Positions 35,146 to 46,379 of a stretch of 64,000 bases of DNA are shown here, piece after piece. Numbering within the stretch: the first letter of the stretch is position 1; each line of letters begins with the position of its first letter. Source of the DNA: Siphonodentalium dalli (Eukaryota > Mollusca > Scaphopoda > Gadilida > Siphonodentaliidae). The stretch is from assembly GCA_032622095.1 (NCBI GenBank), contig CP136067.1:180146556-180210555 (forward strand). The letters are read 5' to 3'. Position numbers and translations under genes: made by a program. Below the pieces are notes generated by a model. That model did no database searches. It was not told the origin of the DNA and worked only from the letters and a program-made list of their open reading frames with translations.

Positions 35146-37519
35146 GAAAATAAAATATGTAAACAACTACCATAATTAGATAACATACATAATCATAAAA
35201 GCAACTAACCTCATACACTCAACTATATATCCAAAAGCACGAAACGAAAACAGCTCACACATGTATAAACTTTAACTGAATAAAACTCAACAACTTAACT
35301 CCAGGAAACAAACTGACAAAGTAAAACTTACCAATTTCTAACAAAGACGACCAGATCTATACCGCGCGAAATGCAACGAATATTATTGGACAATCTCCAC
35401 CTATCATAAATAAATAGCACCCTGTCGTAAAAAGACACAATACAAAGAGAGAATTGTCATCGCGCAAAACCAGGACTGCCAGACCATGTGCAGTGCATGT
35501 AACACGATATGGCAATCACACACGCACCAAGTGGGTGACATATTTCTTTTCACCAACCCGCCCAGATGCACAAAATCGAGGCTTAATTAATCAAAGAAAC
35601 CGATCTGAACTATACAAAGTGGGTTGGCCAATAATACAGAAATTTAACGCCATGTACCCGTATATATCACGCACATGGCCCCCTCACAGCAATTCAATTC
35701 AATTCAACTCAACCTTTGCCGGGTTCAGACATGACAATTTTCTGTGTACAATATCTCCAACAACAACAAACCGTGGGGTGAAGGAGAAGATCACTCGATC
35801 TTTTCGACCATCCCGGGCGCTTCGCGCCCATCTATCTACTCTCTGCCCTCACAGCAAGGCAATATTTCATCTCCAGCAAGTTATCACCTGGCGGCCAACA
35901 CGCTTTATTATCGCATCAATCAACAATTCGGGAGACGCGAATAACTTCGACCTCTTCAAATTTCAGGCGAATCGCATGCATTAATTTAAATGCTAAATCA
36001 TAGCAAGAAACATGAAGCATTTCCACTCATACAAGTTTAGATGCCAAGTTCATAATTTGTCAGACAGTTTTGCCTCATTAGCACTCAGATAATAGCATGT
36101 GTCACGGCGGACACAGAGACTAATTAAATTATTCACGCCCCATCTTCGGAATAATTATCACAGACACCGAATAAGCAATTACGTCATAATGAATCGTGTT
36201 AATCACCCCAACGGTAAACCCATAATTTGATATCATACACTTAATCATGCGTAGTTACCACCCTGTGTTCAATCCAATGCAATAGCGACGATTCATGCGC
36301 AAAATCATCGCTAATCTGGCCGGGTAAAAAGTGGATCATTAAATGGATCCCGTACAGAAGTGCAGTCAAAGTCTGATCAACTTTGATTCCACATAGATCA
36401 AATGAACAAGTATAGAGGCCAGGAAACGCATCTCAACACATACGCGTAACTACTCTTCATATAAACATATCATGATTCATTATACTCCCAAAGATAGCTT
36501 TACCGGTTCAAGTTATCCAAATAATCACAATTATATACCGCTTGTAAAATATCTTAATCTCAAGTGTCAAAATCGCCCCACGCTACATCGACAAATACAA
36601 TTGTCACATGGCGGGGTATGACAATAACATAGGCTGAAATGATGGCCTACATTAAGGGACAAGCGCATATATCTCAGAATATAACTTTAATTGTGATGTA
36701 GCAATGCCAAGCATCAATGATGACCGAATCAATCGATATTTTAACCGTACGCGCGCGATGTAAAACTTCAAACCCAAGTACCCAGTTGATATCGTACTCC
36801 AGTATAAATCATACGACATTATGTGAAAACAAATTTATTGCTATCTCAACCACAAATAAATATCACATGAATGCAAATGGCAGCCCATGTTTGAAGCAAT
36901 CGCACAAATCCCAATATTTTTATATACAAAGCACGACTAACAGCAGAGCCTACACCCCTCCCTCAATATTTAAACCAATTGAGTCCCACCCGAATCATTT
37001 TAATCATGTAACAGTTCTCCCGATTTTTTTTTATTATCATACAATTTTAATCATTATTTTCCAACCCCATTTCCAAGTCATTACAACCGAATGCCTCCAA
37101 AAATACAAGCTTTGCAAACGCACATCTTATCGCAATAATGAAACAGTTTGTCCACAAGCCAGGAGCCGGAAGTGGACATTAGCGCTCGCCAATCGAGCAC
37201 ATCCATGAACTCTTGAACGAGTATCGTTCACCCACTGATTGTTCAACATAATTATTATTGCATTACATGTATTCTAATGTCATTTATATTGATACCCTTT
37301 ATATTATCACACTTATGTTACCTCATCATGCCAACCCTCTTCATAATGCATATGGCTTCAACATGTACATAGATATATATATTCAATTTATACAATATTT
37401 TTATGACGACAACACGCCGTAACTTATATGCACAGGCAACCCTTGAATCAACTCTACTCATTGTACAAGCATACCGAAGTACCAAACCCCTAGATTTTAA
37501 CACTAGTAGTCAAAATCTG
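35146..37519 (+). other. Long 3' non-coding region of the LTR element
   Basis: 2.4 kb between pol and the polypurine tract. Frames at 35454-35984 (176 codons, TTG start) and 36717-37208 (163 codons) lack a signal peptide, membrane segment or known domain, so an env gene is not supported. It contains a 77-bp exact copy of LTR sequence. Confidence 0.6.
35754..35830 (+). repeat. 77-bp internal copy of an LTR segment
   Basis: Identical to 28329-28405 of the 5' LTR at all 77 positions. It ends with a perfect 6-bp hairpin with a 3-nt loop (GGGCGC-TTC-GCGCCC). The 3' LTR lacks this segment. Confidence 0.92.
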
Positions 37520-37532
37520 AAAATAAGGGGGA
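37520..37532 (+). promoter_or_regulatory. Polypurine tract
   Basis: GAAAATAAGGGGGA-type purine run ending 5 nt before the 3' LTR. It would prime plus-strand DNA synthesis. Confidence 0.7.
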
Positions 37533-37537
37533 CCCTA

Positions 37538-38027
37538 TGTAGAGTAATCACCCCTACCGCTTCTTATTCAAGTGACGTGATAGTACATACTAAACATCCA
37601 TCTTACCTATGGGGGAGACAGAATATAATCGAACTATAGTGACCCCAACCAAATTGCCAAGGTCATACTCGGAGAGGCCGCGACCTATGAGTTATGCAAT
37701 AGTAGCCACAAAGGAAAGAAGTTCTTATGTAATAATTCCCAGTTCACCCATGGGTCAGTACAGACAAAGAGATGCACTAATGACGGCTACCAGTCATTAG
37801 TGATATATAAACCAGACATTAATCTACTCTTCAATTAGTTTCGGCTCTTCAGACTAATTGGCAGGCATCAACATCAGGCCGCTAATTAATAAGCGACGCT
37901 TTCGGTCGTTCTATGACATCTATGATTGATTCACAATTATGTATCATTTACCATCACAAGCTGTTGACTATACATTGATATTAGATGTGAATAAATGATA
38001 TACAAGAACAGACTTCATTCTTCCACA
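37538..38027 (+). repeat. 3' LTR (490 bp, internally deleted)
   Basis: Same TG...CA ends as the 5' LTR. It lacks about 94 bp after ATCTACTCT, a deletion flanked in the 5' LTR by CTCT repeats, which suggests slippage or microhomology-mediated loss. Confidence 0.97.
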
Positions 38028-38031
38028 ATTG

Positions 38032-38107
38032 CTAATAATATGATCTTGGTGGTGTTACCATTTCTGACTATGGTTTTCTTGTATATGCTGCTCTTTATGT
38101 CCTGCAG
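38032..38107 (+). promoter_or_regulatory. Intron 3' end: branch site and splice acceptor
   Basis: TTTCTGAC (branch-point-like) is followed by the pyrimidine-rich TTTTCTTGTATATGCTGCTC and TTTATGTCCTGCAG. The AG at 38106-38107 precedes the glycosyltransferase frame by one base. The LTR element ends only about 80 bp upstream of the acceptor. Confidence 0.7.
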
Positions 38108-39244
38108 GTGTCTGGTTGCAACATGTTCCCTGTCAAGTTATCTCGATCAGTGACATGGAACATACTTCTTTTCGGATGTACGTGTCTCTCAGGCGTGATT
38201 ATTGGTAGGGTGTTCACTACATGCCAATGCCCAGTCACATCAACGACACCAGTAAAAACAACTACAATACTCGAAACTACTACCAATACGACGACTACCA
38301 CCACATCAACACCGCGGCCCACTACAACGACAAAGACAACAACTACAACAACCACGACACAACCTTCTGTTCCTACTTGGGGGAGGTTTTTCCAGCCAAG
38401 AAAACATAAGCTATATTCTCTTAATTTTGGAATGCGAATTATCCCAACTGATGTATGCAAAGGCGGTTCTAGTCCATTTCTGCTCATATTAGTTGTAACA
38501 TTACGACAGAACAACCACTATAGGGACGCTATTCGACAGACCTGGGGAAGCGTCGTCCGCACTCACAAATGGCCGCCGAATACTGAGATTAACGAAAATA
38601 TGGAAATAGTGTTTATATTCGGAGAAAGCGATGAGTCAGCTGATGAACAGTTAGTGATGGAAGCGAACGAAAACGGGGACATCCTTCAAGTTGGTTTTGT
38701 AGAGAGTTATCAGAACCTCACGCTTAAAGTTCTCTCGGGATTTCGTTGGATGTCGGTGTATTGTCACAATGTTCGTTATGTTGTAAAGATGGACGAAGAC
38801 ACTGCTTTGAATGTTCCTATGGTGCTTCGTATGTTAAATAACACTGACATGACAAAAACTATCTTTGGATATTTGACACCCCCTGGTAATAAAGTGGAAA
38901 GACGCGGCAAAACGAAAGTTAGCAAGGAAATGTTACCGTTGAATGTTTACCCACCTTACTGCTCCGGGAATTTCTATGTGATGCCTGGAGATCTTGCGAT
39001 GTCCATTCTCTATATTGCTGAGTATATACCCTATGTTAGCATCGAGGACGCTCATATAACAGGTATTCTAGGTCACATTTTTAATGTGACTCATACAGCC
39101 GTGCACAAGGACTTGTACGACCACTTGAAACCACCAGACAAGTGTGATTTCTTGAAAAATAAGAAAATGTACGGACAACAAGTAGATGACAAGTTAGCTC
39201 GATCAATATGGAAAACGTTACAGAATGTTACTGTATGTTCCTGA
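38108..39244 (+). CDS. Beta-1,3-galactosyltransferase-like protein (GT31)
   Basis: The likely start is ATG 38123, giving 373 residues; the five codons upstream are open to the splice acceptor. A short basic tail is followed by a membrane anchor (NILLFGCTCLSGVIIG), then a threonine-rich, probably O-glycosylated stem, then the catalytic domain. That is the type II Golgi layout. GT31 motifs: RDAIRQTWGS, KMDEDTALN (metal/UDP-sugar binding D-E-D at 224-226), YPPYCSGNFYVM and EDAHITGI (308-309). Several N-x-T sites fit a luminal domain. It should transfer galactose or a related sugar in beta-1,3 linkage to glycoproteins or glycolipids; acceptor unknown. The length is normal for the family and the frame is unbroken, apparently in a single coding exon. 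Confidence 0.92.
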   Translation: MSGCNMFPVKLSRSVTWNILLFGCTCLSGVIIGRVFTTCQCPVTSTTPVKTTTILETTTNTTTTTTSTPRPTTTTKTTTTTTTTQPSVPTWGRFFQPRKHKLYSLNFGMRIIPTDVCKGGSSPFLLILVVTLRQNNHYRDAIRQTWGSVVRTHKWPPNTEINENMEIVFIFGESDESADEQLVMEANENGDILQVGFVESYQNLTLKVLSGFRWMSVYCHNVRYVVKMDEDTALNVPMVLRMLNNTDMTKTIFGYLTPPGNKVERRGKTKVSKEMLPLNVYPPYCSGNFYVMPGDLAMSILYIAEYIPYVSIEDAHITGILGHIFNVTHTAVHKDLYDHLKPPDKCDFLKNKKMYGQQVDDKLARSIWKTLQNVTVCS

Positions 39245-39255
39245 TAACAGCGCTC

Positions 39256-39295
39256 GACATGACATGACATGACATGACGTGACGTGACGTGACGT
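39256..39295. repeat. (GACAT)4(GACGT)4 microsatellite
   Basis: Eight pentanucleotide units just after the stop codon. The third-to-fourth base changes from CA to CG halfway, so the array has two homogenised halves. Confidence 0.95.
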
Positions 39296-39522
39296 GATCA
39301 GTAATTACACCTTAGATGTCTCTTTTGTGGTCAAACATATGTGACCCGCCATATCAAATCCAGTCGTAAGTCGGGATGTTTTACCCTGTGCAAATGCATT
39401 CTCTTATATATGCGAGTCGACCATAGGTCGCCTCGCATATATAAGAGAATGCATTGGCCTAACAATTTTTTATCATTTTTTTTCACCCACTGACCAACGC
39501 GCGAAGCGCGTTCAGTGGGTGT

Positions 39523-40369
39523 ACTATTATCGTAGGACTCATGCGTTTCTGCTGAATTGAAATAGTGCCTATGCGTTTCTGCTGAGCTGCACTGACGTTT
39601 GATCGCAAAATAAAATTATAACCATTATCAAAGCATACGTTTGGATAACACCGCCATAAACAGTTTCATATTATGATGTTGAGCTCATATCGTCAATAAA
39701 ATTATAGTTATAATTGATAAAACTAAATTGTACTGCTAAAGTAATTCTACCAATTGGGTAACTAGATTCAGATTGAGCTAGAACTTGAGAAATTTTTAAT
39801 TTCAACCAATTGAAATGCCGCTGGAATTGGAAAGGGTTAAGGTTGTTGGGCAACGCAAATGACGTCATCGCCGAAAACAAGGCGACTCAAAATGAGTCAA
39901 AAATCGTACACAGTACATGTCTCGCTTCGTCTCGGAATCGTGATTTAAATTCATTCATTTTGACTGTTACTGTGTCTTAAGATATTAGCAACTTGTGGAA
40001 TGTGCTTAGGAAGGATTGTTTTGATATCTAATAAGTGGGATTTACCTCCCAAAAAGGTGAGTTTCAGGCCTGCATTTGTTGTCAATCTGTATTATCTGAT
40101 TCTGACAGCGCTCGTCTGCAACTGCAATTGGCAGAATTCGCGTGTTTGACTAAACGTATTCTCCACTCGATTCTCGAGTCAAAATGCACAATAATCGGTC
40201 AAATTCTTTCAATAATTCTATCTAAATACATCTTAGCTATTATTCGGATCAGATCTCCCCGTCGAGAAAGCGATATGTTGACCAAAACGACACTTGAGAA
40301 AGTTGTTTACATTTTGAGCGCACACTGCCTGCGGCACAGTACACGCTCGATTTTTATCATGGAAACAAA
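39523..40369. other. Left interior of the 4.45-kb element
   Basis: ATGCGTTTCTGCTGA is repeated near 39541 and 39571. A 119-codon frame at 40035-40394 shows no domain. Otherwise nothing is recognised. Confidence 0.4.
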
Positions 40370-40880
40370 TCAATTTCTTCCATCTAAAAGATAATTACGT
40401 GCTGGACCCTGTCATTTTAGGAATATATAAGTATTCCACGCAGACATACCTCAGTCTCAGCTTAAAATTTTGAAAAATAACAGTTTTATCGACATAAATC
40501 GATTTGAATCGGAAAATCCCGTGTTAAAATTTATCATTGAAAAAAAATAATTTCTTCCCTCTAAAAAATAATTACGTGCTGTACCCTGTCATTTTAGGAA
40601 TATATAGGTATTCCACGCTGACACACCAAGTCTCAGCTTAAAATTTTAAAAAATAAGAGTTTTATCGACATAAATCGATTTGAATAGCAAATCCCATGTT
40701 AAAATTTATCATCGAAAAAAATTAATTTCTTCCATCTAAAATATAATTACGTGCTGTACCCTGTCATTTTAGGAATATATAAGTATTCCACACAGACACA
40801 CCAAGTCTCAGCTTAAAATTTTGAAAAATAAGAATTTTATCGACATAAATCAATTTTAATGGCAGATCCCATGTTAAATA
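40370..40880. repeat. About 176-bp tandem repeat, three units, with TATA-like boxes
   Basis: ATTACGTGCTG recurs at 40393, 40571 and 40745. Each unit has GGAATATATARGTATTCCAC followed by a CAGTCTCAGC-type word. In unit 1, TATATAAG lies about 29 bp before TCAGTC, the spacing of a TATA box and initiator. Promoter activity is only inferred. Confidence 0.85.
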
Positions 40881-40969
40881 ATAAATTTTAGGGCCCTGCG
40901 AATGTTTTCTGAGCTGTTCCATATTGGCCAACAGAGTCCATATTTGACAGGTTCTACCTGATAATTGTG

Positions 40970-41830
40970 CGACAGTACAGTCGCGTTACTTTATACGTCA
41001 ACATTGGTCATTATCACCCGACAAATTTATTTTGGTCTATCGTATCAACCCCCATGTAGCCTGACTAAGTGTCAACATTGGTCTTTATTGCTCCACTAAT
41101 TTTTATCGTCTCATCGGTATGAATTCCATATCCAATTATCCACATATAACCAACCGAACCTCTAATCCCGGTCCAATTTTTTTTTTCCATCGCTATAGTC
41201 AAGTTACGTAATATTTTATCACGTGATAATTTTACTTATATGTCTATGGTATTACTATAGTATACGGTATACGTATATCAATTGCTATTCCTTTCTATAT
41301 AATCCTGGTGCCATCTATAGAGTAAGAGATAATTTCAGACCCCCCCCCCCAATTTTATATCATTGCCGCTACAGTACAGTCGCGATGCATCACATGGCAA
41401 CATTGATCGCTATCGCTCTACTAATTTATGTCAGTTCATCGTTCCCCTTTTTCTCCGAGTCTATTTAACCAACCCAACATCTAAACCCGGCCTAAATTAT
41501 TTTCATCGGTATACCGTAGTTGTGTTACATACATATTTTTATCATTTGATTCCAATTTGCATTGTACCACTATAGAAGTCCATAAATGACTATTCTGGCA
41601 CTATATAGAGATAACGAAGATTATTACAACCCCCCCCCCCCCATTTTATAGCCTTGTTGCAACAGTAGAGTTGAGATGCATGATATGTCAACATTGGTCG
41701 TTATCGCTCTACAAATTTATATCGGTTCAACCCTTAGTTCCCTGTATCGCCCACTCCTCCCTCAATTTATTTTTTCATTTGTATTATAGTCTCGTTACGT
41801 ACATATTTTATCTCTTGTAACTTTTGCTTC
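40970..41830. repeat. Diverged repeat of about 290 bp with C-runs
   Basis: Two clear units with C-runs near 41341 and 41631, and a more diverged third to the left, share AGTCGCGATGCATCA-type, CAACATTGGTC and CGTTACGTA-ATATTTTATC words. Confidence 0.65.
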
Positions 41831-41984
41831 AACATGCCGAGTTCTGCTGCAGACGATACAAAACTGAAAACATTTCGAAATGTAAGCAGGCTTCAAACTC
41901 ATCTTATCCAAGAAACTTGTGTATAAGGTGTACTCGCATTTGTTGCGTTAAAAACCAAAGGTCCCAAGTCAAGGTCCAAAATCC

Positions 41985-42300
41985 CCAACACACTGATGTG
42001 AGGTTTAATGATAACTCACATCTACATAAACTAACCAATATAAGGATGTGAGGTGTAATGATAACTCCATCCACATACAGTAATGTCCAAAGTAATTGAC
42101 CACTTAACCACAGCAGAATTATGGGTAATTTTTCAGGATTTTAAATCCTGAAAAATTACCAATAATTCTGCTCTGGTTAAGTGGTCAATTACTTTGGGCA
42201 TTACTGTAACCAATATAAGGATGTGAGGTTTAATGATAACTCTATCCACATAATCAATATACGGGTGTGATGTTTAATGAGAACGCCATCCACATAACTA
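41985..42300. repeat. About 50-bp tandem repeat, interrupted by a MITE
   Basis: Units with AATATAAGGATGTGAGGTTT and AATGATAACTC-ATCCACAT. The second and third units are separated by the mariner-type element at 42078-42206. Confidence 0.8.
42078..42206. mobile_element. Mariner/Tc1-type palindromic MITE, 129 bp
   Basis: Starts CAGTAATGTCCAAAGTAATT and ends with its near-exact reverse complement. It is almost fully self-complementary around GGATTTTAAATCC. TA dinucleotides at 42076-42077 and 42207-42208 form the duplication, and the interrupted tandem repeat resumes on the right. Confidence 0.92.
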
Positions 42301-42639
42301 ATAACTATGTGTGAAAATTAAATAAAAAAATTAAATTCCATGATGGCGTCCAATATGGACTATCTAATTCTGCTCCAAAAACATGTATATTCAATATATG
42401 GATGTTTATTGGATGGGGGGGGGACCGATTATTTCAATGATATTTTAATTCACTGGGATACAAAACCCGACCTACGGGAGCACGCTTCGCGCACGACTGT
42501 ATCTTAAGCATATGTGCATATTTAATAAGCCAACAATTGGAATCCCAACAGAGAAGACTGGCGTAGGTCCCTTGCGCATAGACATCGTTGATGATCTCTA
42601 TGGGAAACCAACTTGACATTTAATAGACAATTTTTATTA
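42301..42639. other. No feature recognised
   Basis: AT-rich spacer with a G run near 42415 and a small GC hairpin near 42478. Confidence 0.4.
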
Positions 42640-43625
42640 ACTGCAATAACTTAAGGAATCTCTAATTGAGCTCAAGCCCAATAAGAATATTCCTTCAGTT
42701 ATTGTGCTTAAGCGCAGTTAGAGATACCTTATTGCGCTTAAGCACAATGTGATATTCCTGTGCAATAAGGAATATTCTTATTGCGCTTAAGTGTAATAAG
42801 ACATTCCTTATTACACGTAATAGAAATTACATCAATATTGCACTTAAGCGCAATTAATATCTCTCATTAGATCACCCTTGTGCAAATAGTAGAATAATCC
42901 TATATTTGTTCCACCCATTGTACCATGGAGAAGGACTACACCACCTGAATTATAGGGAGTTTATGTACTATATATAATATATTCCTTATTAAGATATTCC
43001 TTATTGGGTTTTATTATATAAGCGCAATTTGTAAATTCCATTATTGCGCTTAAAGGCACGTGCGGCCTTAGTTGTCGAAAATATTCATATTTGTTCCAAT
43101 CACCGTAAACAGAAAAACATTAAAACGCATACAGTTTCGTTCATATATACCATGACCGTCGCGTAAACAGCATGTTATCATAAAGATTTACTATATTTTA
43201 CCTAAGCAAGAGCCTGATTGTGTTACAGAAGACAGCACAATGCTGCTGGCTAATCACACACAAATGGCATAAACGCTCTTTATTCGTTCCATATCAGGAA
43301 TTCACCAACAAAGAACGCTCTTTATGTTTACCATCATAATATAAACAAACACCAGAAAAGTAACTTTTTATGCTTTTGTTTACATAACAATGGTCAAATA
43401 TATGACAATAACATACTGTTTATGCGATATTTCTTATTTGTATACGGACAAAGGCTGTCTACATTTTGTTGTTCTTTCTGTTTGTGGCGGTTTTTGACGG
43501 GTGGAAATATTTTCACAGGATACCCACCGCCAAGGCCAACCGTACCTTTAAGCACAGTTAAATATATCCTTATTGCGCTTAAGCACAATAGAGATTCCCT
43601 TATTGTGCTTAAGCACAATTAGCTC
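42640..43625. repeat. Degenerate array of TTGCGCTTAAGCACAAT units
   Basis: About a dozen imperfect units centred on GCTTAAGC, spaced irregularly at about 30 bp, at 42640-43051 and 43548-43625. Each unit offers a TTAA site, and one was used by the MITE at 43054-43547. Confidence 0.8.
43054..43547 (+). mobile_element. TTAA-site MITE, family A, inside the TTAA-rich array
   Basis: Left flank GCGCTTAA, right flank TTAAGCAC. The neighbouring array units read GCGCTTAAGCAC, so the TTAA duplication and the element limits (AGGCACGTGCGG to CCGTACCT) are fixed by comparison. Confidence 0.95.
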
Positions 43626-44275
43626 TTCTTGCGATTAATTAAAAAAAAAATTCTAATTGTATTGTAACTATTGTTTTGTCCTTTAATATTTCCCATACAT
43701 CATGTACACATATATTATGCTAGAATGGTACTATTATTACTAATACCACTCGTAGTAGTTAATACCACCTTACTGTCAATATCCTATCATGGTTAGTTTC
43801 AAATCATAACGTTAATTGTTATTACTATGTGTTTACTGTACATGTACATCAGTCATCAATTAATAATATTTTGCTATTTTGCATGCGAAGTGGAAGACCC
43901 TCCAATAGCTTATCAATACCACTCGGGACAGTGGGTGTTTTTCCTCAATTAATTGAATTTCTTGTTAAATAAATGTTTCTGACAATTTTTAGGACATAAC
44001 ATAAAAAACATCCATTATCCTGCAGGGAGCCCCACACATATATAGAAGCATATAGAAGAGTGTCGTCTGCTCAAGTTTGTCTGGGGCTCTGTATGGGTGA
44101 AATTATAAAATTGTTAAAGAATACAAGAACAAATTATTAAAATTGTAAAACATTGTTAGGCATTTTCTTATATATGCGAGGCGACCTATGGTCGACTCGC
44201 ATATATAAGAGAATGCATTGGCACAGGGTAAAAAAAAATCCCGACTTACGACTGGATTTGATATGGCGAGTCACA

Positions 44276-44738
44276 TATTGCACCGAATTTTAGTCGACAG
44301 TTGACAGAAACTTATCGACTGGGGACGAATTGATCACGTTTGTTCTGTAATTGTGTGCACCAAAAACCTTTTAATTTGGTTACTTGTTGTATCACAGAAT
44401 CCTATGTTTGTGTATACACAATGATCTCCAAATCGTCTCGACTGTCAGGCTCATGTTTGTCACATGGCTCATTCGGACCTCCATAATTTTGTATAGGTAA
44501 TTTGAAGGGATCGTTATGATAGGTCGATAAATACACGACATATTGATATGCCGGCTTCATATCCTCTGAAAAACATTTGCCAAAGGTACGGCCATTTTCC
44601 AGCCGTTTTTAATTTTGTGCACAAAATCAGACAAACGCACTTTAGTGCTACCATATCAGGAATAGAATAACACGGAACGCTATTTTATTTTCCATGTCGT
44701 GCAAATGGCTATTTCTTGTTTCGGACCTCGTTCATAGT
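44276..44738. other. No feature recognised
   Basis: AT-rich, no domain-like frame. Confidence 0.4.
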
Positions 44739-44893
44739 TGCATTTTTCATTACTTTAATGCGTCGTTTTGGGTTACAAAATGCTCGTAGAAAGGTAGTTA
44801 ATATATATCGACCTATATCGATACCGGGAAAAAATTCAAAAGCGAATAATATTATTTGTAATTTGGAGCACAAACCGCCATGTGGCTTTAATA
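44739..44893. repeat. About 150-bp dispersed repeat, first copy
   Basis: From TTCATTACTTTAATGCGTC to GCACAAACCGCCATGTGGC. A diverged second copy is at 52490-52634. Family unknown. Confidence 0.7.
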
Positions 44894-46379
44894 CACTCGC
44901 AAATTTTCCAGGCAATCTTGTGTAGGCGTGTTGGCACAGCAAGCTACAATGTGTCAGAAACCAAATGCAAAAATGCTTATAAAATGCATCTATATATACC
45001 GCATCTAATAGTCAGTAAGCCAACCCTGAAACAGTTTCGTTACACCCCCCCCCCCTCCGCATCTTTCATTTCTACATATCAAAATTACGGGATGTAAAAG
45101 TTTTCCAAAAGTAATAAAATCAAGGGAAACTACGCTGAGCCCCTAATTAAAATTTCCTCCATCCTTAGGCATATAATTGATCACTGCAAAATGTATTTGG
45201 AATTGATATCTGCTAAATTCATACAACGACACTGTGGTGTGCAAGCACGACCAAACAACAAATAGTGTTGGATCTTTTTTCATTTTCACAAATTTTTCAA
45301 ACTGATTACACCCTTCTAGTTATCGTCAATCGGACAATTTTGTTTCGATCGACAATTTTACAGCTTTAGAACTTTGCATGTGAACAGGAAATACGTAGAG
45401 GTCAAAATCGAAATGTTAATTTTCAAGCGAATGTGGTTGTTTGCTATCATTAAATCAAAAGATTTAATGAACCCATGATGAATACCCACCAGCGAGTATC
45501 TATTAGCTTGAAATGAAACAAAATATTGCAAAATCCTCCGAATTTACTTTCTTCGGGTCGATTTTCAGAAAAAAAATGAAAATTGGTCACAAAATCATTA
45601 TGTAGATATTTTCTGTGAAAACCCTGTCCTTATAATCGCAATAATGTCAAAATAAAATGCGAATTCTGTGGGGAGTAAATTTTAGAGCAGACGCATATAT
45701 TACAAAAACTCAAAATCAACGTAGATCAGTAAATTGAGCCTATAATTTCTTCATTTCCTCACGATTGCGGGGAAACTGCCTCTTCGTGGTTTATGAGCAC
45801 CTACTATACACGGGCTCTTGTACTGCCAGAGTAAAATCTCAAGAATAATACAAACGTTTATATTTTTTATTTTGATGGGGAAAATATGCCGAACAAGAAT
45901 ACATAAAATGTCCCATATAGTGAAGGCATAATTTCCTCAAAATTTCACCCGAAATACCAACACACTTACTCAGAGGGTAATATATTCTGGGTGAGACTCT
46001 AACAGGTTTTACTAGATAAGAGGGAGACACAAAATTTATGGAACTTTCTTGGATAGCTGGTACCAAAAATATGGAGTCATCCTATATTTGAACTAATGTA
46101 TAGTAACATGGTTGTGCTTGTAGTACAATGTATTTCAATATAAAAGTACGCATATATTGAGAATCAGGCTACATCGTATTATGCAAAGTGTGTAGCAACC
46201 GTGCGAAACTCGTCCATATATATGCCTTCATCCCTTGAAACCATGAGGTGTGTATCCTGCAATGAGGATCATTAGCAACTTAGAGAAATTTGTACAACAA
46301 CATCTGTCATAATTCCTACCAACCATGAGGTGGGTTATTATACGGGAATTTTGGCAGGATGTATTACCGTACATTTGGT
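44894..46379. other. No gene recognised
   Basis: AT-rich, with a C run near 45045. No coding or repeat structure I can support. Confidence 0.4.

Larger units (their letters stand above)
28039..38027 (+). mobile_element. Ty3/gypsy-type LTR retrotransposon, nearly intact
   Basis: Direct LTRs (TG...CA) enclose gag, protease and reverse transcriptase-RNase H-integrase frames in Ty3/gypsy order. A 4-bp duplication ATTG flanks it at 28035-28038 and 38028-38031. Total length is 9989 bp, including an unusually long 2.4-kb non-coding stretch between pol and the 3' LTR. Three reading frames are long and carry intact motifs, so the insertion is young. One in-frame stop (31741-31743) separates protease from reverse transcriptase. 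I did not assign a clade; a 4-bp duplication is less common than 5 bp in this superfamily. No env-like gene is seen. Confidence 0.97.
39484..43937. mobile_element. 4.45-kb inverted-end element inserted in the palindrome element
   Basis: Ends CACCCACTGACC (left) and, on the other strand, CACCCACTGTCC (right), with T runs on both sides. The left end has a second, inverted CACCCACTG 25 bp in, around an AACGCGC-GAA-GCGCGTT hairpin (to 39521). The interior is mostly tandem arrays plus secondary insertions, with no transposase. The superfamily is uncertain; CACT-type ends recall CMC elements, but the extra leading bases do not fit neatly. Confidence 0.6.
39340..44275. mobile_element. TA-flanked palindrome element, split by a 4.45-kb insertion
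   Basis: The left part (39340-39482) starts TGTGACCCGCCATATCAAAT after TA. The right part (43964-44275) ends with the reverse complement before TA. Both match the intact copy at 47351-47813. A 67-bp palindrome lies at 39391-39457, and a partly eroded one at about 44161-44221. Removing 39484-43937 leaves an element close to the intact length. Confidence 0.85.

Noticed and set aside
35454-37208. Possible env gene in the 3' region of the LTR element
   Set aside because: The two frames lack signal peptide, membrane anchor, cysteine pattern or any recognisable domain, and the first begins at TTG.
38095-38514. Minus-strand valine-rich frame over the galactosyltransferase
   Set aside because: Antisense shadow of the threonine-codon-rich stem.
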